NCBI GenBank assembly: GCA_030041275.1
Contig: JASHOE010000089.1
Location: 1-64,000, forward strand
Direction of reading: 5' to 3'
Length of the DNA: 64,000 nt
Origin: Streptosporangiaceae bacterium
GTDB taxonomy: Bacteria > Actinomycetota > Actinomycetes > Streptosporangiales > Streptosporangiaceae
Made by a program: the position numbers and the translations under genes. This document shows, one piece after another, positions 18,077-27,034 of this stretch; within the stretch, counting starts at the first letter, position 1, and each line of letters begins with the position of its first letter. The notes beneath the pieces are model-generated. The model worked only from the letters and a program-made list of their open reading frames with translations, was not told the origin of the DNA and searched no databases.

Positions 18077-18874
18077 TCAGGACACCGGACGCGGCAGGCG
18101 CGCCATGGTCAGCGAGGTTTCCTGGGTGAGGTGTACCTCAGTCGTAGCCCGGAGCAGGTGACGCAGTTGTGCGGTGAACTCCCGGCGCGCTTCAGCCGGC
18201 CAGCTGAGCGACGTCGCCCTCGTGTTCTCCACTCCGATGACGGCCTCGGCGGGCCGGACGATGCGCTGCTCGTGCGTCCGGTGCACAGGGGTCTCGAACA
18301 GACCGGTGCGCGCGATGACCTCAGGATTGCCGAAATGCGGCTGGCGGAGCCAGGCACCGCGCTCGGCATCGCGCGCGGCCCATATCTCGCGCAACGCGGC
18401 GCCGAACGGGTCATCGTAGCGCTCACCCGTCTCCAGCAGCGCGAGCCAGCCGCCCGGGCGCAGCAGCCGCGCAGGCTTGGCGAACCTGACCTCCGGGTCG
18501 ATCCAGTGAAACGCGGTGCCGGAGACGATCAGGTCAAGGGACGCGTCAGAAGCCGCGAAGTCCTCGAACGCGGCAACCTGGAACGAGACGGCCGATCCGC
18601 CGAGACGACGGCGGGCAGCGGCGATCATCGACACACCGATGTCGATGGCCGTCACTCGGAAGCCGTGGCCCACCAGGGCCTCGGTGAGCTGGCCGGTGCC
18701 GCATCCGACTTCAAGGACGTCACTGCCGGCGCCAGCCGACGCAGTGGCAACAGCGAACGCGACGATGTCGCTGGGGTAGCCCAGCCGGGAAGCGTCATAG
18801 AGCTGGGCGACGCCGTCGAAGAGCGTCCGCTGGTAACGCCGCTTGATACCCGCCAGCTCAGACTCGATTCCCAT
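18077..18874 (-). CDS. Class I SAM-dependent methyltransferase
   Basis: About 265 residues from ATG 18874, which has a G-rich ribosome binding site; an in-frame start at 18928 is possible. The SAM loop VLEVGCGTGQLTEAL, acidic residue in TAIDIG, and a TAFHWIDPE post-motif are those of the Methyltransf_11 family. The opening RRYQRTLFDGVAQLYDASRLGYP is typical of small-molecule methyltransferases. Substrate unknown. It is transcribed toward the FxLD-type methyltransferase gene across about 97 nt and diverges from the dioxygenase gene. Confidence 0.85.
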   Translation of the reverse strand: MGIESELAGIKRRYQRTLFDGVAQLYDASRLGYPSDIVAFAVATASAGAGSDVLEVGCGTGQLTEALVGHGFRVTAIDIGVSMIAAARRRLGGSAVSFQVAAFEDFAASDASLDLIVSGTAFHWIDPEVRFAKPARLLRPGGWLALLETGERYDDPFGAALREIWAARDAERGAWLRQPHFGNPEVIARTGLFETPVHRTHEQRIVRPAEAVIGVENTRATSLSWPAEARREFTAQLRHLLRATTEVHLTQETSLTMARLPRPVS

Positions 18875-18975
18875 GCCCCCAGCCTGACATAACGCATCGA
18901 AAAGGTGCGTAGTCGTCGTCTGGGTCACAGGTGAGGGCGCTGGCCCTGCCGGCAGTGGTGGCCTAGGCTCAGCCT

Positions 18976-19761
18976 GTGAAGGCGACGATGCCGGCCACGT
19001 CCGAGAGCAAGGACGTCGCTATCCGCCTGCTGGCTGACGGTTATGTGGTCGTGACCGGGATGATGGACGCGACCAGCGTCGACCGCGCTCGCGCCGACCT
19101 GGACCGGGTGCTCGGCAGTACGCCGACGGGCCGGAATGCGTTCGAGGGCTTTACTACCCAGCGCGTCTATGCGCTGTTCGCCAAGACCAGGACGTTCGAC
19201 GACGCGGCGACTCATCCGCTGCTGCTGGCGGTGCTGGATGAGGTCCTCGGCCATTATCAGCTCAGCGCGCCGGTCGGCATCCGGATCGGGCCAGGCGAGA
19301 AGGCGCAGATCCTGCACCGCGACGATGCCATCTATCCCGTTCCTGAGCCGCATGCGCCGCTCGTGGTCAACACCATGTGGCCGCTCGATCCGTTCACCGC
19401 GGAGAACGGGGCGACCCGGTTCATTCCAGGCAGCCACGCTTGGCCGCCTGGTCGCGTCCCGGCCACCGACGACCCGGTCGAGACGGCCGTCATCTCCCCC
19501 GGTTCGGCGATGTTCTACCTCGGCAGCTTGTGGCACGGCGGCGGGGCCAACCAGACGGCGGCACCGAGGCTCGGGGTGATCCTCGAGTATGCGTCGGGCT
19601 GGCTGCGCCAGCAGGAAAACCACTGTCTGGCCGTGCCCCAGCGCCTGGCCCGCGAACTGCCGCCCAGGCTGCAGGAACTGCTCGGCTACAACATCTACCC
19701 GCCGTTCGTGGGTTACGTCGACGGCAGCCATCCAAGAAAGGTGCTCTCGGCCGGGTCGTGA
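18976..19761 (+). CDS. Phytanoyl-CoA dioxygenase (PhyH) family protein
   Basis: 261 residues from a GTG start. The facial triad of Fe(II)/2-oxoglutarate oxygenases is visible: His-x-Asp in ILHRDDAIYP near residue 115, the distal His in GSLWHGGGANQT near 184, and the 2-oxoglutarate Arg in APRLGV about ten residues later. A NGATRFIPGSHAWP block is the family hallmark. It should hydroxylate a small lipid, amino acid or secondary metabolite; the substrate cannot be read. Nothing adjacent forms a clear pathway with it. Confidence 0.85.
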   Translation: MKATMPATSESKDVAIRLLADGYVVVTGMMDATSVDRARADLDRVLGSTPTGRNAFEGFTTQRVYALFAKTRTFDDAATHPLLLAVLDEVLGHYQLSAPVGIRIGPGEKAQILHRDDAIYPVPEPHAPLVVNTMWPLDPFTAENGATRFIPGSHAWPPGRVPATDDPVETAVISPGSAMFYLGSLWHGGGANQTAAPRLGVILEYASGWLRQQENHCLAVPQRLARELPPRLQELLGYNIYPPFVGYVDGSHPRKVLSAGS

Positions 19762-20051
19762 GGTGTCGATTTGTAGCCGGGCCGTTCGTGTACGGGCTGA
19801 ACGGGCCATCGCCCGCACCGAAAGTGCTGCCCAGCGCCGCTTCCTGCGCGGCCGACAGTCAGCGCTGGCTGGCTAAGAGCCGGAAGCCCATGGGCCCCGC
19901 CAGTCCCGACGGAGCGCTGCCCAACCCGCAGCACCTCCGACAGCGACCGCTCCCAGCACCCGCCGATCGGGGGTATCCGCGCGTGAAGCAGCCGCCGCGG
20001 GGGAACGGCACTGTGATCCAGTCCGATTAGCCCACGTCATAGGTGCTGCCC
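19762..20051. other. Intergenic region, no gene seen
   Basis: About 290 nt between the dioxygenase gene and the flavin reductase fusion. Open frames here are short and have no ribosome binding site or family pattern. No strong hairpin or promoter consensus was recognised by eye. Confidence 0.5.
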
Positions 20052-21728
20052 ATGCCAGCTGCCCCGATCCTGCTGATCGTCGATGACGACACCAGGGCAC
20101 GAGACATGGTGCAGCGAGAGCTGCGCAAGCGCTACGAGCCCGATTACGAGATCATCTGTGTGGCATGCGCCGATGACCCGCTCGGCGTGCTCGCCAGCCT
20201 GCGCGACGACGGGCGCCCGGTCGCCATCGTGCTCGCTGGCCAGTCACCGCCGCACGTCACTGGGACAGGGCTGCTGGCCCAGGTTCGTGAGTTCCATAAC
20301 ACCGCCAAGCGCCTGCTGCTCACGGATCGACAATTCGGACCCCCTCAGGAGCCGATCCTTGAGGCCATCGCGCTCGGTCACATCGACGCCTATACCGAGA
20401 AGCCCGAGATTGTGCCGGCCGAGGGGTTCCACCTTGTGGTCACCGAGCTGCTTCAACAGTGGGCCTGGTTCAACCTGCCGGGGCCGGAAGTCATGCGGGT
20501 GGTGGGCGAGGAGTGGTCAGCGCGCTCACACGAGATCCGCGATCTGCTGACCCGCAACGTGGTCCCGTTCGGCTTCTATCCCGCGGAGGCTGAGCCAGGA
20601 CAGGGACTGCTGGCACAGGTCGGCGTCACGGCGGCGCGACTGCCGGTGGTCATCATGTTCGACGGGCGGGTCCTCGTGGAGCCGTCGAACACTCAGCTAG
20701 CCGAGGCGATCGGAGTACGGACCAGACCTCCAGACAAGCTGTATGACATCGCGGTGATCGGCGCCGGGCCGGCCGGTCTGGCGGCTGCGGTCTACGGCGC
20801 CTCCGAGGGCCTGTCGACGGTGCTGCTCGAGCCAGAGGCCATCGGCGGCCAGGCTGGCACGAGCTCGCACATCCGCAACTATCTTGGCTTCCCCACCGGC
20901 GTGAGCGGCGAGGAACTCGCGCTGCGCGCCTACACGCAGGCCTGGAACTTCGGCGTTGACTACGTCTACGGAAGCGCGGCGACCGGCCTGCGCATCCGCG
21001 GACCCGAGCGTGTGGTGGACACGGCAGGAGGTGACGAGGTCCGCAGCCGAGCAGCGGTCATCGCCACCGGCGTTTCCTACCGTCGGCTCGGCATCCCCTC
21101 GCTCGAAGCGCTGACCGGCGCCGGAGTGTTCTACGGCGCCGCCACCTCGGAGGCCAGGGCCATGAAGAACCGGCAGGTGTTCGTGGTTGGCGGTGCCAAC
21201 TCCGCTGGGCAGGCCGCCGTCCACCTCGCGGGATACGCCGCCAGGGTGACGATGCTGGTCCGGGCGCAGTCGCTGGCCGACAGCATGTCCGAATACCTCA
21301 TCAAGGAGATCACCGGCACGCCGAACATCGCCGTCCGGCACAACACTGTCGTGACAGCTGGCACTGGCGCGTCCTTCCTGGAAAGCCTGACTATCCAGGA
21401 CCAGCTATCCGGCCAGACCGAGACCGTTCCAGCCGCGGCTCTCTTCGTGCTGATCGGAGCAGAGCCCCGCACCCAGTGGCTGCCGGCCGACATCCTGCGT
21501 GACCGGTGGGGGTTCGTGCTCACCGGTCCCGACCTGATGACGGGCGGGCACCCGCCGGACGCCTGGTCCCTCCCCCGTGCCCCCATGCTCCTGGAGTCCA
21601 GCCTGCCTGGGGTCTTCGCGGCCGGCGATGTGCGGAGCGGATCGGTGAAGCGGGTGGCGTCGGCGGTCGGCGAAGGATCAGTCGTCATCCGCCTGGCCCA
21701 CGACTGCCTACGCGGCGATCGCGCCTGA
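20052..21728 (+). CDS. Receiver-like domain fused to Cys-less thioredoxin-reductase-like flavoprotein
   Basis: About 558 residues (558 from ATG 20052; GTG 20043 is also possible). Residues 5-125 resemble a response-regulator receiver (ILLIVDDDTRAR), but the phospho-acceptor position reads VLAGQSPP, with Gly where Asp is expected. After a linker with a thioredoxin-like stretch (LPVVIMFDGRVLVEP), a two-dinucleotide-binding reductase follows: FAD motif IGAGPAGLAAAVYGAS and NAD(P)H motif VVGGANSAGQAAVHLA. The site that holds CxxC in thioredoxin reductase reads FYGAATSEA, without cysteine. Fused proteins of this type are known in actinobacteria but their reaction is unclear. Confidence 0.85.
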   Translation: MPAAPILLIVDDDTRARDMVQRELRKRYEPDYEIICVACADDPLGVLASLRDDGRPVAIVLAGQSPPHVTGTGLLAQVREFHNTAKRLLLTDRQFGPPQEPILEAIALGHIDAYTEKPEIVPAEGFHLVVTELLQQWAWFNLPGPEVMRVVGEEWSARSHEIRDLLTRNVVPFGFYPAEAEPGQGLLAQVGVTAARLPVVIMFDGRVLVEPSNTQLAEAIGVRTRPPDKLYDIAVIGAGPAGLAAAVYGASEGLSTVLLEPEAIGGQAGTSSHIRNYLGFPTGVSGEELALRAYTQAWNFGVDYVYGSAATGLRIRGPERVVDTAGGDEVRSRAAVIATGVSYRRLGIPSLEALTGAGVFYGAATSEARAMKNRQVFVVGGANSAGQAAVHLAGYAARVTMLVRAQSLADSMSEYLIKEITGTPNIAVRHNTVVTAGTGASFLESLTIQDQLSGQTETVPAAALFVLIGAEPRTQWLPADILRDRWGFVLTGPDLMTGGHPPDAWSLPRAPMLLESSLPGVFAAGDVRSGSVKRVASAVGEGSVVIRLAHDCLRGDRA

Positions 21729-21763
21729 CCAGAGACCCACCGGCCCGGAACCGTGCCGCCCGG

Positions 21764-22594
21764 CTAGGACTGGCCAGCGAGCCGGGACTGCATGCGTCGC
21801 ATCCCGCGCAGCCACCGCTCGCGGTCCGAGGCTCGCCGCTGCTCGTACGTCGCGACCTCCGGGTGCGGCAAGATCAGGAACTGCTCCGTGCCGATCGCGT
21901 CCAGCGCCGCATCGGCTACCTGCTCCGAGGTGAGCACCCCATCGACCGCCGCCTGCGCCGACCCGCCGCTCGTGCCGCCACGCAGCGACGCGCCACCGAG
22001 CTCCCGCACGCTCGTATTCAGCAGGTTGCTGGTGAACGCCTGCGGGCACAGGCACGACACCCGGATGCCCTGGTCCCCGTGGGCAATCGACAGCCACTCG
22101 GCCAGCGCTACGGCGGCGTGCTTGGTGACGGCGTATGGTGCCGAGCCGAGCTGCGTGAGCAGCCCTGCCGCCGAGGCAGTGATCACGAGGTAGCCTTCGC
22201 CCCTGGCCAGCATGCCAGGCAAGACGGCGCGCGCGACGTAGACGTGACTGTGCACGTTGACGGCCCAGATCCGCGACCATGCCTCGTCGGAAACCTCGGG
22301 GCCGCCGCCCACGATGAGCCCGGCGTTCGAGAAGAACAGGTCAACGGGGCCGAAGGCCGCCGCTGACTCCGTTACCAGATCAACGACGTCCTTCTCCCGC
22401 GACACGTCAGCGCGGACGGCGAGCGCACGGCCACCAGCCTGCTCGACCTCGCCCGCCACCGCCGCCGCGCCGTCAGCGTCGATGTCGCTCACCACGACCG
22501 CCCCGGCGCCGCGCGCTGCGAGCCCGAGAGCGATCGCGCGTCCGGCCCCGCTGGCGGCACCTGTGACGACGGCCACCCGGCCGCTGATGTCCAC
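21764..22594 (-). CDS. SDR family NAD(P)-dependent oxidoreductase
   Basis: 276 residues from a GTG start 2 nt after the acyl-CoA dehydrogenase stop; the open frame extends further but only inside that gene. TGAASGAG is at residues 11-18, SNAG at 89-92, and the catalytic Ser141, Tyr154, Lys158 (YAVTK) are in place. The rest follows the 3-hydroxyacyl/short-chain alcohol dehydrogenase pattern. Being the second gene of an acyl-CoA dehydrogenase operon, it may oxidise a hydroxyacyl or alcohol intermediate of a lipid degradation pathway; this is inference. Confidence 0.9.
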   Translation of the reverse strand: MDISGRVAVVTGAASGAGRAIALGLAARGAGAVVVSDIDADGAAAVAGEVEQAGGRALAVRADVSREKDVVDLVTESAAAFGPVDLFFSNAGLIVGGGPEVSDEAWSRIWAVNVHSHVYVARAVLPGMLARGEGYLVITASAAGLLTQLGSAPYAVTKHAAVALAEWLSIAHGDQGIRVSCLCPQAFTSNLLNTSVRELGGASLRGGTSGGSAQAAVDGVLTSEQVADAALDAIGTEQFLILPHPEVATYEQRRASDRERWLRGMRRMQSRLAGQS

Positions 22595-22596
22595 GC

Positions 22597-23874
22597 TCAG
22601 CCCCTTTCGGTGTGGCGGACCGCCGCGTCTGCCCAGGCAGCAAGCTCGGGGTCGGACTCGATCAGGCTCGCAAACTTCTTCCTGGCCTCGTCCCGCTTGG
22701 CCGGGATGTACTCGGTCGGCCACAGGCCGGGATGCGGCTCGTATCCCTTGAGCACGTTCCTGGCGACGGTGACCTTGTGCACCTCGTCGACGCCGTCGGC
22801 GATCGCCATCGTCGGCGCGCCTGCGTACATGGCCTGCAACGGCGTCAGGTTCGTGGTCCCCAGCGAGCCCATGATGTGCAGCGCCCGGTAACTGACCTCC
22901 CGTAGCACCTTGCCCATGGTGTACTTGCACGCCGCAATCTGCGTCCGCGCCTCCCTGGTGCTGGAGTTGTCGATGGTCCACGCGGTCCACAGCACCAGCA
23001 GCCTGAGCATGTTGATCTCGGCGTAGGAGTCAGCGATCGCCTCTTGCACCATCTGATGCTCGGCGATCAGCTTGCCGTGCGACTCCCTGCTGAGCGCCCG
23101 CTCGCACATCATGTCGAACGCGAGCCGCACCTGTGCCACGGTCCGCATCGCGTGGTGGATCCGGCCGCCGCCGAGGCGGCGCTGAGCCAGTACCTTCGCG
23201 CCGTCCTCCGGCCCGAGCAGGTGGTCGGCCGGGACCCGCACATTGTTGTACCTGATGTGGTTGTGCAGGGGCGGGTAGCCCTGAATATCGACGCCAGGCG
23301 TTTCCCGCGGCACCACGAACATGCCGTTCGTGCACATCACGAAGATGATGTCGGCGCGGGCGCCCGCGCTTGTGAACCACTTCTCGCCGTTGATCACCCA
23401 CTCATCGCCGTCGCGGGTGGCGTGTGTCTTGAACAAGTTCGGGTCCGACCCGCCCTGCGGCTCGGTCATCGAGTACGCCGAGAAGATCTCCTGGTTCAGC
23501 AGCGGCGTGAGCCAGCGTTCCTTCTGCTCCGGCGTGCCGTACGCGGCGAGCATCTCCATGTTCCCGGTATCCGGCGCGGCAGTGCCGAAGATCACCGGCG
23601 CGGACCGGTACCGGCCCAGAATCTCATTCACCAGCGCCAGCTTCAGCTGACCGAATCCCGGCCCGCCGAGCTCCTTGTCCAGGAACAGCGCCCACAGCCC
23701 CCGGTCCTTCACCTGCTGCTTGAGCGGGTCGGCGAGCGCCCTGGCCTTCGCGTTGCGCGACCACGCCGCGCCCGGAAACACCAGGTCAAGCGGCTCCACC
23801 TCGGTCGCGCAGAACTCGGCGACCCAGTCCAGTTGCGCCTGGAACTCCGGCTCGGTCGAGAAATCCCATGCCAC
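22597..23874 (-). CDS. Acyl-CoA dehydrogenase family protein
   Basis: 425 residues from GTG 23874, chosen for a GGGAGG box 8 nt upstream; a longer frame upstream lacks support. N-terminal helical domain, a central FAD block (FSAYSMTEPQGGSDPNLFKTHA and EWVINGEKWFTSAGARADIIFVMC), and the C-terminal domain with HQMVQEAIADSYAE and MGSLGTTNLTPLQAMYAGAPTMAIADGVDEVH. This is the ACAD10/11-like long-chain branch. It should introduce a 2,3-double bond in an acyl-CoA and pass electrons to ETF. Cotranscribed with the SDR gene. Confidence 0.92.
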   Translation of the reverse strand: MAWDFSTEPEFQAQLDWVAEFCATEVEPLDLVFPGAAWSRNAKARALADPLKQQVKDRGLWALFLDKELGGPGFGQLKLALVNEILGRYRSAPVIFGTAAPDTGNMEMLAAYGTPEQKERWLTPLLNQEIFSAYSMTEPQGGSDPNLFKTHATRDGDEWVINGEKWFTSAGARADIIFVMCTNGMFVVPRETPGVDIQGYPPLHNHIRYNNVRVPADHLLGPEDGAKVLAQRRLGGGRIHHAMRTVAQVRLAFDMMCERALSRESHGKLIAEHQMVQEAIADSYAEINMLRLLVLWTAWTIDNSSTREARTQIAACKYTMGKVLREVSYRALHIMGSLGTTNLTPLQAMYAGAPTMAIADGVDEVHKVTVARNVLKGYEPHPGLWPTEYIPAKRDEARKKFASLIESDPELAAWADAAVRHTERG

Positions 23875-23891
23875 GGCAGCCTCCCGGTTAG

Positions 23892-23906
23892 TAGAACCCG
23901 ATTCTA
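23892..23906. promoter_or_regulatory. Candidate TetR/KstR-like operator
   Basis: TAGAA-CCCGA-TTCTA is an inverted repeat (5-bp arms, 5-nt spacer) 18 nt upstream of the acyl-CoA dehydrogenase start. It resembles operators of lipid-catabolism regulators such as KstR (TnnAACnnGTTnnA) but is one base longer. On the minus strand the right arm also reads TAGAAT, a possible -10 hexamer, so a bound repressor could block the promoter. Confidence 0.4.
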
Positions 23907-24096
23907 AATTCTGTCCGGGGCCGGTAGCGAGGCTGTCACGACAACTGCCCGCAAAGACTGAGCGGCGAGCCGACACTAGTGCGGCCCTCTGCAAAGCCTG
24001 CTGGCAGTTTGGGGTTGCATAGGTTCAGCCGGCGTAGTCGCCCAGGAGCTGGACGGTCGCGGCCAGAGCCAACGTGCGGCCGCCGCGGATATCGTG

Positions 24097-24723
24097 CTAG
24101 CTGCGAGCCCGTCGGCGCCCCGAGCGCTGGACCTCGGCCATGAGCCTGGCCACGTAAGCCTCGCCGTCGGCGGGCGTGGCCCGCGCAGGGTCGGCGGGCT
24201 TGCCGGCGTCACCCGCGGCAGTCTGCAAGCCGGTTGCATCCCAGTTGGCCGCGTCCCAGCTGGTTGCGTCCCAGGTCTCCGCGCGCCGGCCGGCTGGATC
24301 AGGGCGCGCCGTCTCGACCGGGGTCGCACCAGGGTTCACGCTCGCCGCTGCGCTCGCCGTGGCGTCCGGCGCAGCCGGCCCGGCAATGCTGGACGGAGCA
24401 GGGGCGGCGGCAGGGGCGACGGCCGCCGCGGCGACGCAGGCCGTGGACTCGGCCGCCGCGCCGGCCGGCTGCTCACGCAGCTCGTCGCGCAGCGACTTGA
24501 TCCAGAAGTACACGGTGAACGCCGCGAACAGCGGCCACTCGAACGTGTAGGCCCAGCTGAGCTCGTTTCCGGACTCCGCGCGGTGCAGCTGCCAGTCGCC
24601 CAGAAGGAGCATCCCCACCGTTGACACGACCACGAACGAGTGCCAGGCCAGCCATCGCGGCCGCAGCAGCAGGTGCCAGCGCGCCCCAGTGGCAACGCCC
24701 GAGTGCCCGGTGGTCACAGCCAT
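24097..24723 (-). CDS. Oxidase-cluster membrane protein with Ala-rich tail
   Basis: 208 residues from ATG 24723, 4 nt after ctaB. Two hydrophobic helices at about residues 20-40 and 55-75 frame the sequence LGDWQLHRAESGNELSWAYTFEWPLFAAF, found in short actinobacterial membrane proteins next to cytochrome oxidase genes. The long C-terminal tail is Ala/Pro rich and carries a WDATS-WDAAN-WDATG repeat before a basic end. Function unknown; its place at the end of the cox/cta operon suggests a role in oxidase assembly. The first two helices recall the N-terminal part of SURF1, but this is not established. Confidence 0.7.
   Translation of the reverse strand: MAVTTGHSGVATGARWHLLLRPRWLAWHSFVVVSTVGMLLLGDWQLHRAESGNELSWAYTFEWPLFAAFTVYFWIKSLRDELREQPAGAAAESTACVAAAAVAPAAAPAPSSIAGPAAPDATASAAASVNPGATPVETARPDPAGRRAETWDATSWDAANWDATGLQTAAGDAGKPADPARATPADGEAYVARLMAEVQRSGRRRARS
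24233..24277. repeat. 15-bp triplicate encoding WDAxx repeats
   Basis: Three 15-bp units start at 24233, 24248 and 24263 (for example GTTGCGTCCCAGGTC). They encode, on the minus strand, three W-D-A-[TA]-[SNG] pentapeptides in the tail of the membrane protein. Confidence 0.7.
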
Positions 24724-24727
24724 GCGG

Positions 24728-25738
24728 CTACCCGTGCCAGAATCCATGCCACGGCAGGATGGCGGTGACGGCGACCGCAGCAAACAGCAAGGTCAGGTAC
24801 GCGATCGACAGGTGGAACAGCCGCATCGGGGCGGCCGCCTCCCCCGCCGCAACCCGGCCCCGCAGCCGGTGCGCCTCAACCAGGAACCATCCGCCCAGCC
24901 CGAGCGCGCACGCACCGTACACCCAGCCTGCGTACGGAGTGAGCGCCAGGGTCGCGGCAACCATGCCGTAGGAGTAGAAGAGGATCTTGCGTGCGACGGC
25001 TTTCGCCGTGGCCACCACGGGCAGCATCGGCACGCCCGCCGAGGCGTAGTCGTCCTTGAACTTCATGGCCAGCGCCCAGAAGTGCGGCGGCGTCCAGAAG
25101 AAGATGACGGCGAACAGCACGACCGCGGGCCAGCCGACCGTGCCGGTGACCGCGGCCCAGCCGACGAGCACCGGGAAACAGCCGGCTGCGCCGCCGATGA
25201 CGATGTTCGACGCAGTCCGCCGCTTCAGCACCATCGTGTAAACGAACACGTAGAACAGGATCGCCGCGTCCGCGAGCGCCGCCGACAGCCAGTTGGCGAG
25301 CAACCCGAGCAGGAGCGTGGCCGCGGCGCCGAGGAGCACGCCCGAAGCGAGAGCCTCGCCCGGCTTGATCGTCGCAGCATGGCCACTGGCGGCGACCAGC
25401 GGCCGACGGGATGTCCGCCGCATGATCGCGTCGATGTCCCGATCAAGGAAGCAGTTCAGCGTGTTCGCGCTGCCGGCCGCGAAGGCCCCGCCAATGAGCG
25501 TGACGGCGATCAGCTCCAGGCTCGGCACGCCGTGCTTGGCCAGGAACATGGTCGGCAGCGTCGTGACCAGCAGCAGCTCGATGATCCGCGGCTTGGTGAG
25601 CAGGAACAGCGCCTTGGCAACGACACTCACGGACCGCCTGCCGCCGGACACTGTGGCCTGGGCTGCACCCGCGATCGCGGTTCCCGCAGCGCCTGCTGCG
25701 GGAAGCGGACCGACCGGCGCGTCCGTCGTTTGCGTCAC
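24728..25738 (-). CDS. ctaB: Protoheme IX farnesyltransferase (heme O synthase)
   Basis: 336 residues with about nine membrane helices of the UbiA superfamily. The prenyl-diphosphate/Mg motif is [20 protein letters not shown], and a second conserved loop reads [23 protein letters not shown]. It adds a farnesyl group to heme B to give heme O, the precursor of heme A for the oxidase encoded upstream. No ctaA (heme A synthase) is in the window. Its ATG overlaps the preceding small gene by 4 nt, so it belongs to the minus-strand oxidase operon. Confidence 0.95.
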   Translation of the reverse strand: MTQTTDAPVGPLPAAGAAGTAIAGAAQATVSGGRRSVSVVAKALFLLTKPRIIELLLVTTLPTMFLAKHGVPSLELIAVTLIGGAFAAGSANTLNCFLDRDIDAIMRRTSRRPLVAASGHAATIKPGEALASGVLLGAAATLLLGLLANWLSAALADAAILFYVFVYTMVLKRRTASNIVIGGAAGCFPVLVGWAAVTGTVGWPAVVLFAVIFFWTPPHFWALAMKFKDDYASAGVPMLPVVATAKAVARKILFYSYGMVAATLALTPYAGWVYGACALGLGGWFLVEAHRLRGRVAAGEAAAPMRLFHLSIAYLTLLFAAVAVTAILPWHGFWHG

Positions 25739-26103
25739 TCGCCGGCCCCGGCTCCGTCAGCTGGCGACTGACCGCCTTCGGTCTCGGCCACGTCGGCTGC
25801 CGACTCGGGCTCCGCGCTCGCCGCCTGGTGCGCGCCCGCGGGCTCGGCCGTCGACTCCGTCGCACCGCCACCGGGCGCCGTGCTGAGCCCGGCAGCGACC
25901 GACGCAGCGCGCGCGGTGCCGGCGTCCGGAGCCCGGGAACTCAGGCCGAGCGCGATGCGGCGGGCAGGCACGCGCTGGTGCGGCCGACCGAACAGCCCCC
26001 AGAGAATCAGCGCGATCACGATGAACAGCAGCATCGGGAACAAGAACGTCCAGTAGTACCCGGCCGGCGTGTTGTCAGGGGACGCCCCAGCGATCACATG
26101 CAC
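25735..26103 (-). CDS. Small single-pass membrane protein in oxidase operon
   Basis: 122 residues: one hydrophobic helix at about 15-38 ([24 protein letters not shown]) followed by a basic turn and a long Ala/Glu/Pro-rich cytoplasmic tail. No family was recognised. It ends in a 4-nt overlap with ctaB and follows ctaG by 28 nt, so it is probably translated with them. The size and topology recall small accessory subunits of terminal oxidases, but this is inference. Confidence 0.72.
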   Translation of the reverse strand: MHVIAGASPDNTPAGYYWTFLFPMLLFIVIALILWGLFGRPHQRVPARRIALGLSSRAPDAGTARAASVAAGLSTAPGGGATESTAEPAGAHQAASAEPESAADVAETEGGQSPADGAGAGE

Positions 26104-26131
26104 AGCTGCCTCCTGCTACCAGTCATGAGCA

Positions 26132-27025
26132 TCACCTTATGACTGGCCTGGACGGCCAGCCTCCGCGGCGCGTGCCTGTCAGCCGGTTCAGCCCGGCCGA
26201 CAGCTCCGCCGAATCCTCGTTGTCCAGCCACTGCGACAGCAGCGCCACTGCGGCGGTGACCAAAGGTGGCAGCATGCCCATCCAGAGCACCGCGCCGGCC
26301 AGCTGCTGATCGTTCAGGACCGTCATGATGTGGTGCGCCGGGTTCGCGTAGACCGGGTACAGCACGTTGTTGCCGAACACGAGCACCATGCCGAGCACTG
26401 TCGACACACCCACGGTCCATATCACCGACACCACACGCCGCAGCGGCGTGCCCGGCGCGGTGAGCGGGCGCGAGGAGATCAGTTGCAGCCAGAGCAACAG
26501 CCCGGCCGCCACGAAGCTCGCGTGCTCGGCCAGCGCCACCGCGCTGTTTGCCTTGGCCAGGTCGAACAGGTACGGCACCTGCCAGCCCGCGAAGACGACG
26601 TTGAACGCGATAACCGCCGCGGTTGGACGGGACACCCAGAAGGGAACGGCGGTCACCGTGTCCGCGGTCGGCTCGCTGCTGCCCGGCCGCCAGAGCTGCC
26701 GGAATGCCAGCCACGGCGCGCCGAGCACCATCAGCCCCGGGCCGACGACGGCGACCACGAGCGTCTGCACCGCGCGCACCCAGATGTACTGATCGGAGTA
26801 GTAGCCGAGCGGCGTCACGAGCGCGAGCAGGACCAGGAGCAGGCCGAGCTGGAATAGCACCCCCTCGCGCCGCAGCACGGGCCAGCCGCCACCGCTGACT
26901 GGGCCGGTGCCACCCGGCCGCTGGGCGCGCATCCGGAGCAGACCCGCCAGGTGCCACGGCGCCACCAGGACATACCCGATGAGCGCTGGCCAGCTGGCCG
27001 ACCAGTGAGTGAATACCGCGTGCAT
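26132..27025 (-). CDS. ctaG: Cytochrome c oxidase assembly protein, CtaG/caa3 family
   Basis: 297 residues with about seven membrane helices. The pattern is that of the CtaG_caa3 family (PF09678): a helix with LVTPLGYYSDQYIWVRAVQTLVVAVVGPGLMVLGAP, then AEHASFVAAGLLLWLQLI, and NPAHHIMTVLNDQQLAGAVLWMGMLPP near the end, with conserved His. These proteins are thought to help insert copper into CuB. It follows subunit III by 9 nt. A second family member is encoded at 38.2 kb in the divergent arm. Confidence 0.88.
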   Translation of the reverse strand: MHAVFTHWSASWPALIGYVLVAPWHLAGLLRMRAQRPGGTGPVSGGGWPVLRREGVLFQLGLLLVLLALVTPLGYYSDQYIWVRAVQTLVVAVVGPGLMVLGAPWLAFRQLWRPGSSEPTADTVTAVPFWVSRPTAAVIAFNVVFAGWQVPYLFDLAKANSAVALAEHASFVAAGLLLWLQLISSRPLTAPGTPLRRVVSVIWTVGVSTVLGMVLVFGNNVLYPVYANPAHHIMTVLNDQQLAGAVLWMGMLPPLVTAAVALLSQWLDNEDSAELSAGLNRLTGTRRGGWPSRPVIR

Positions 27026-27034
27026 GCCGTTGCC

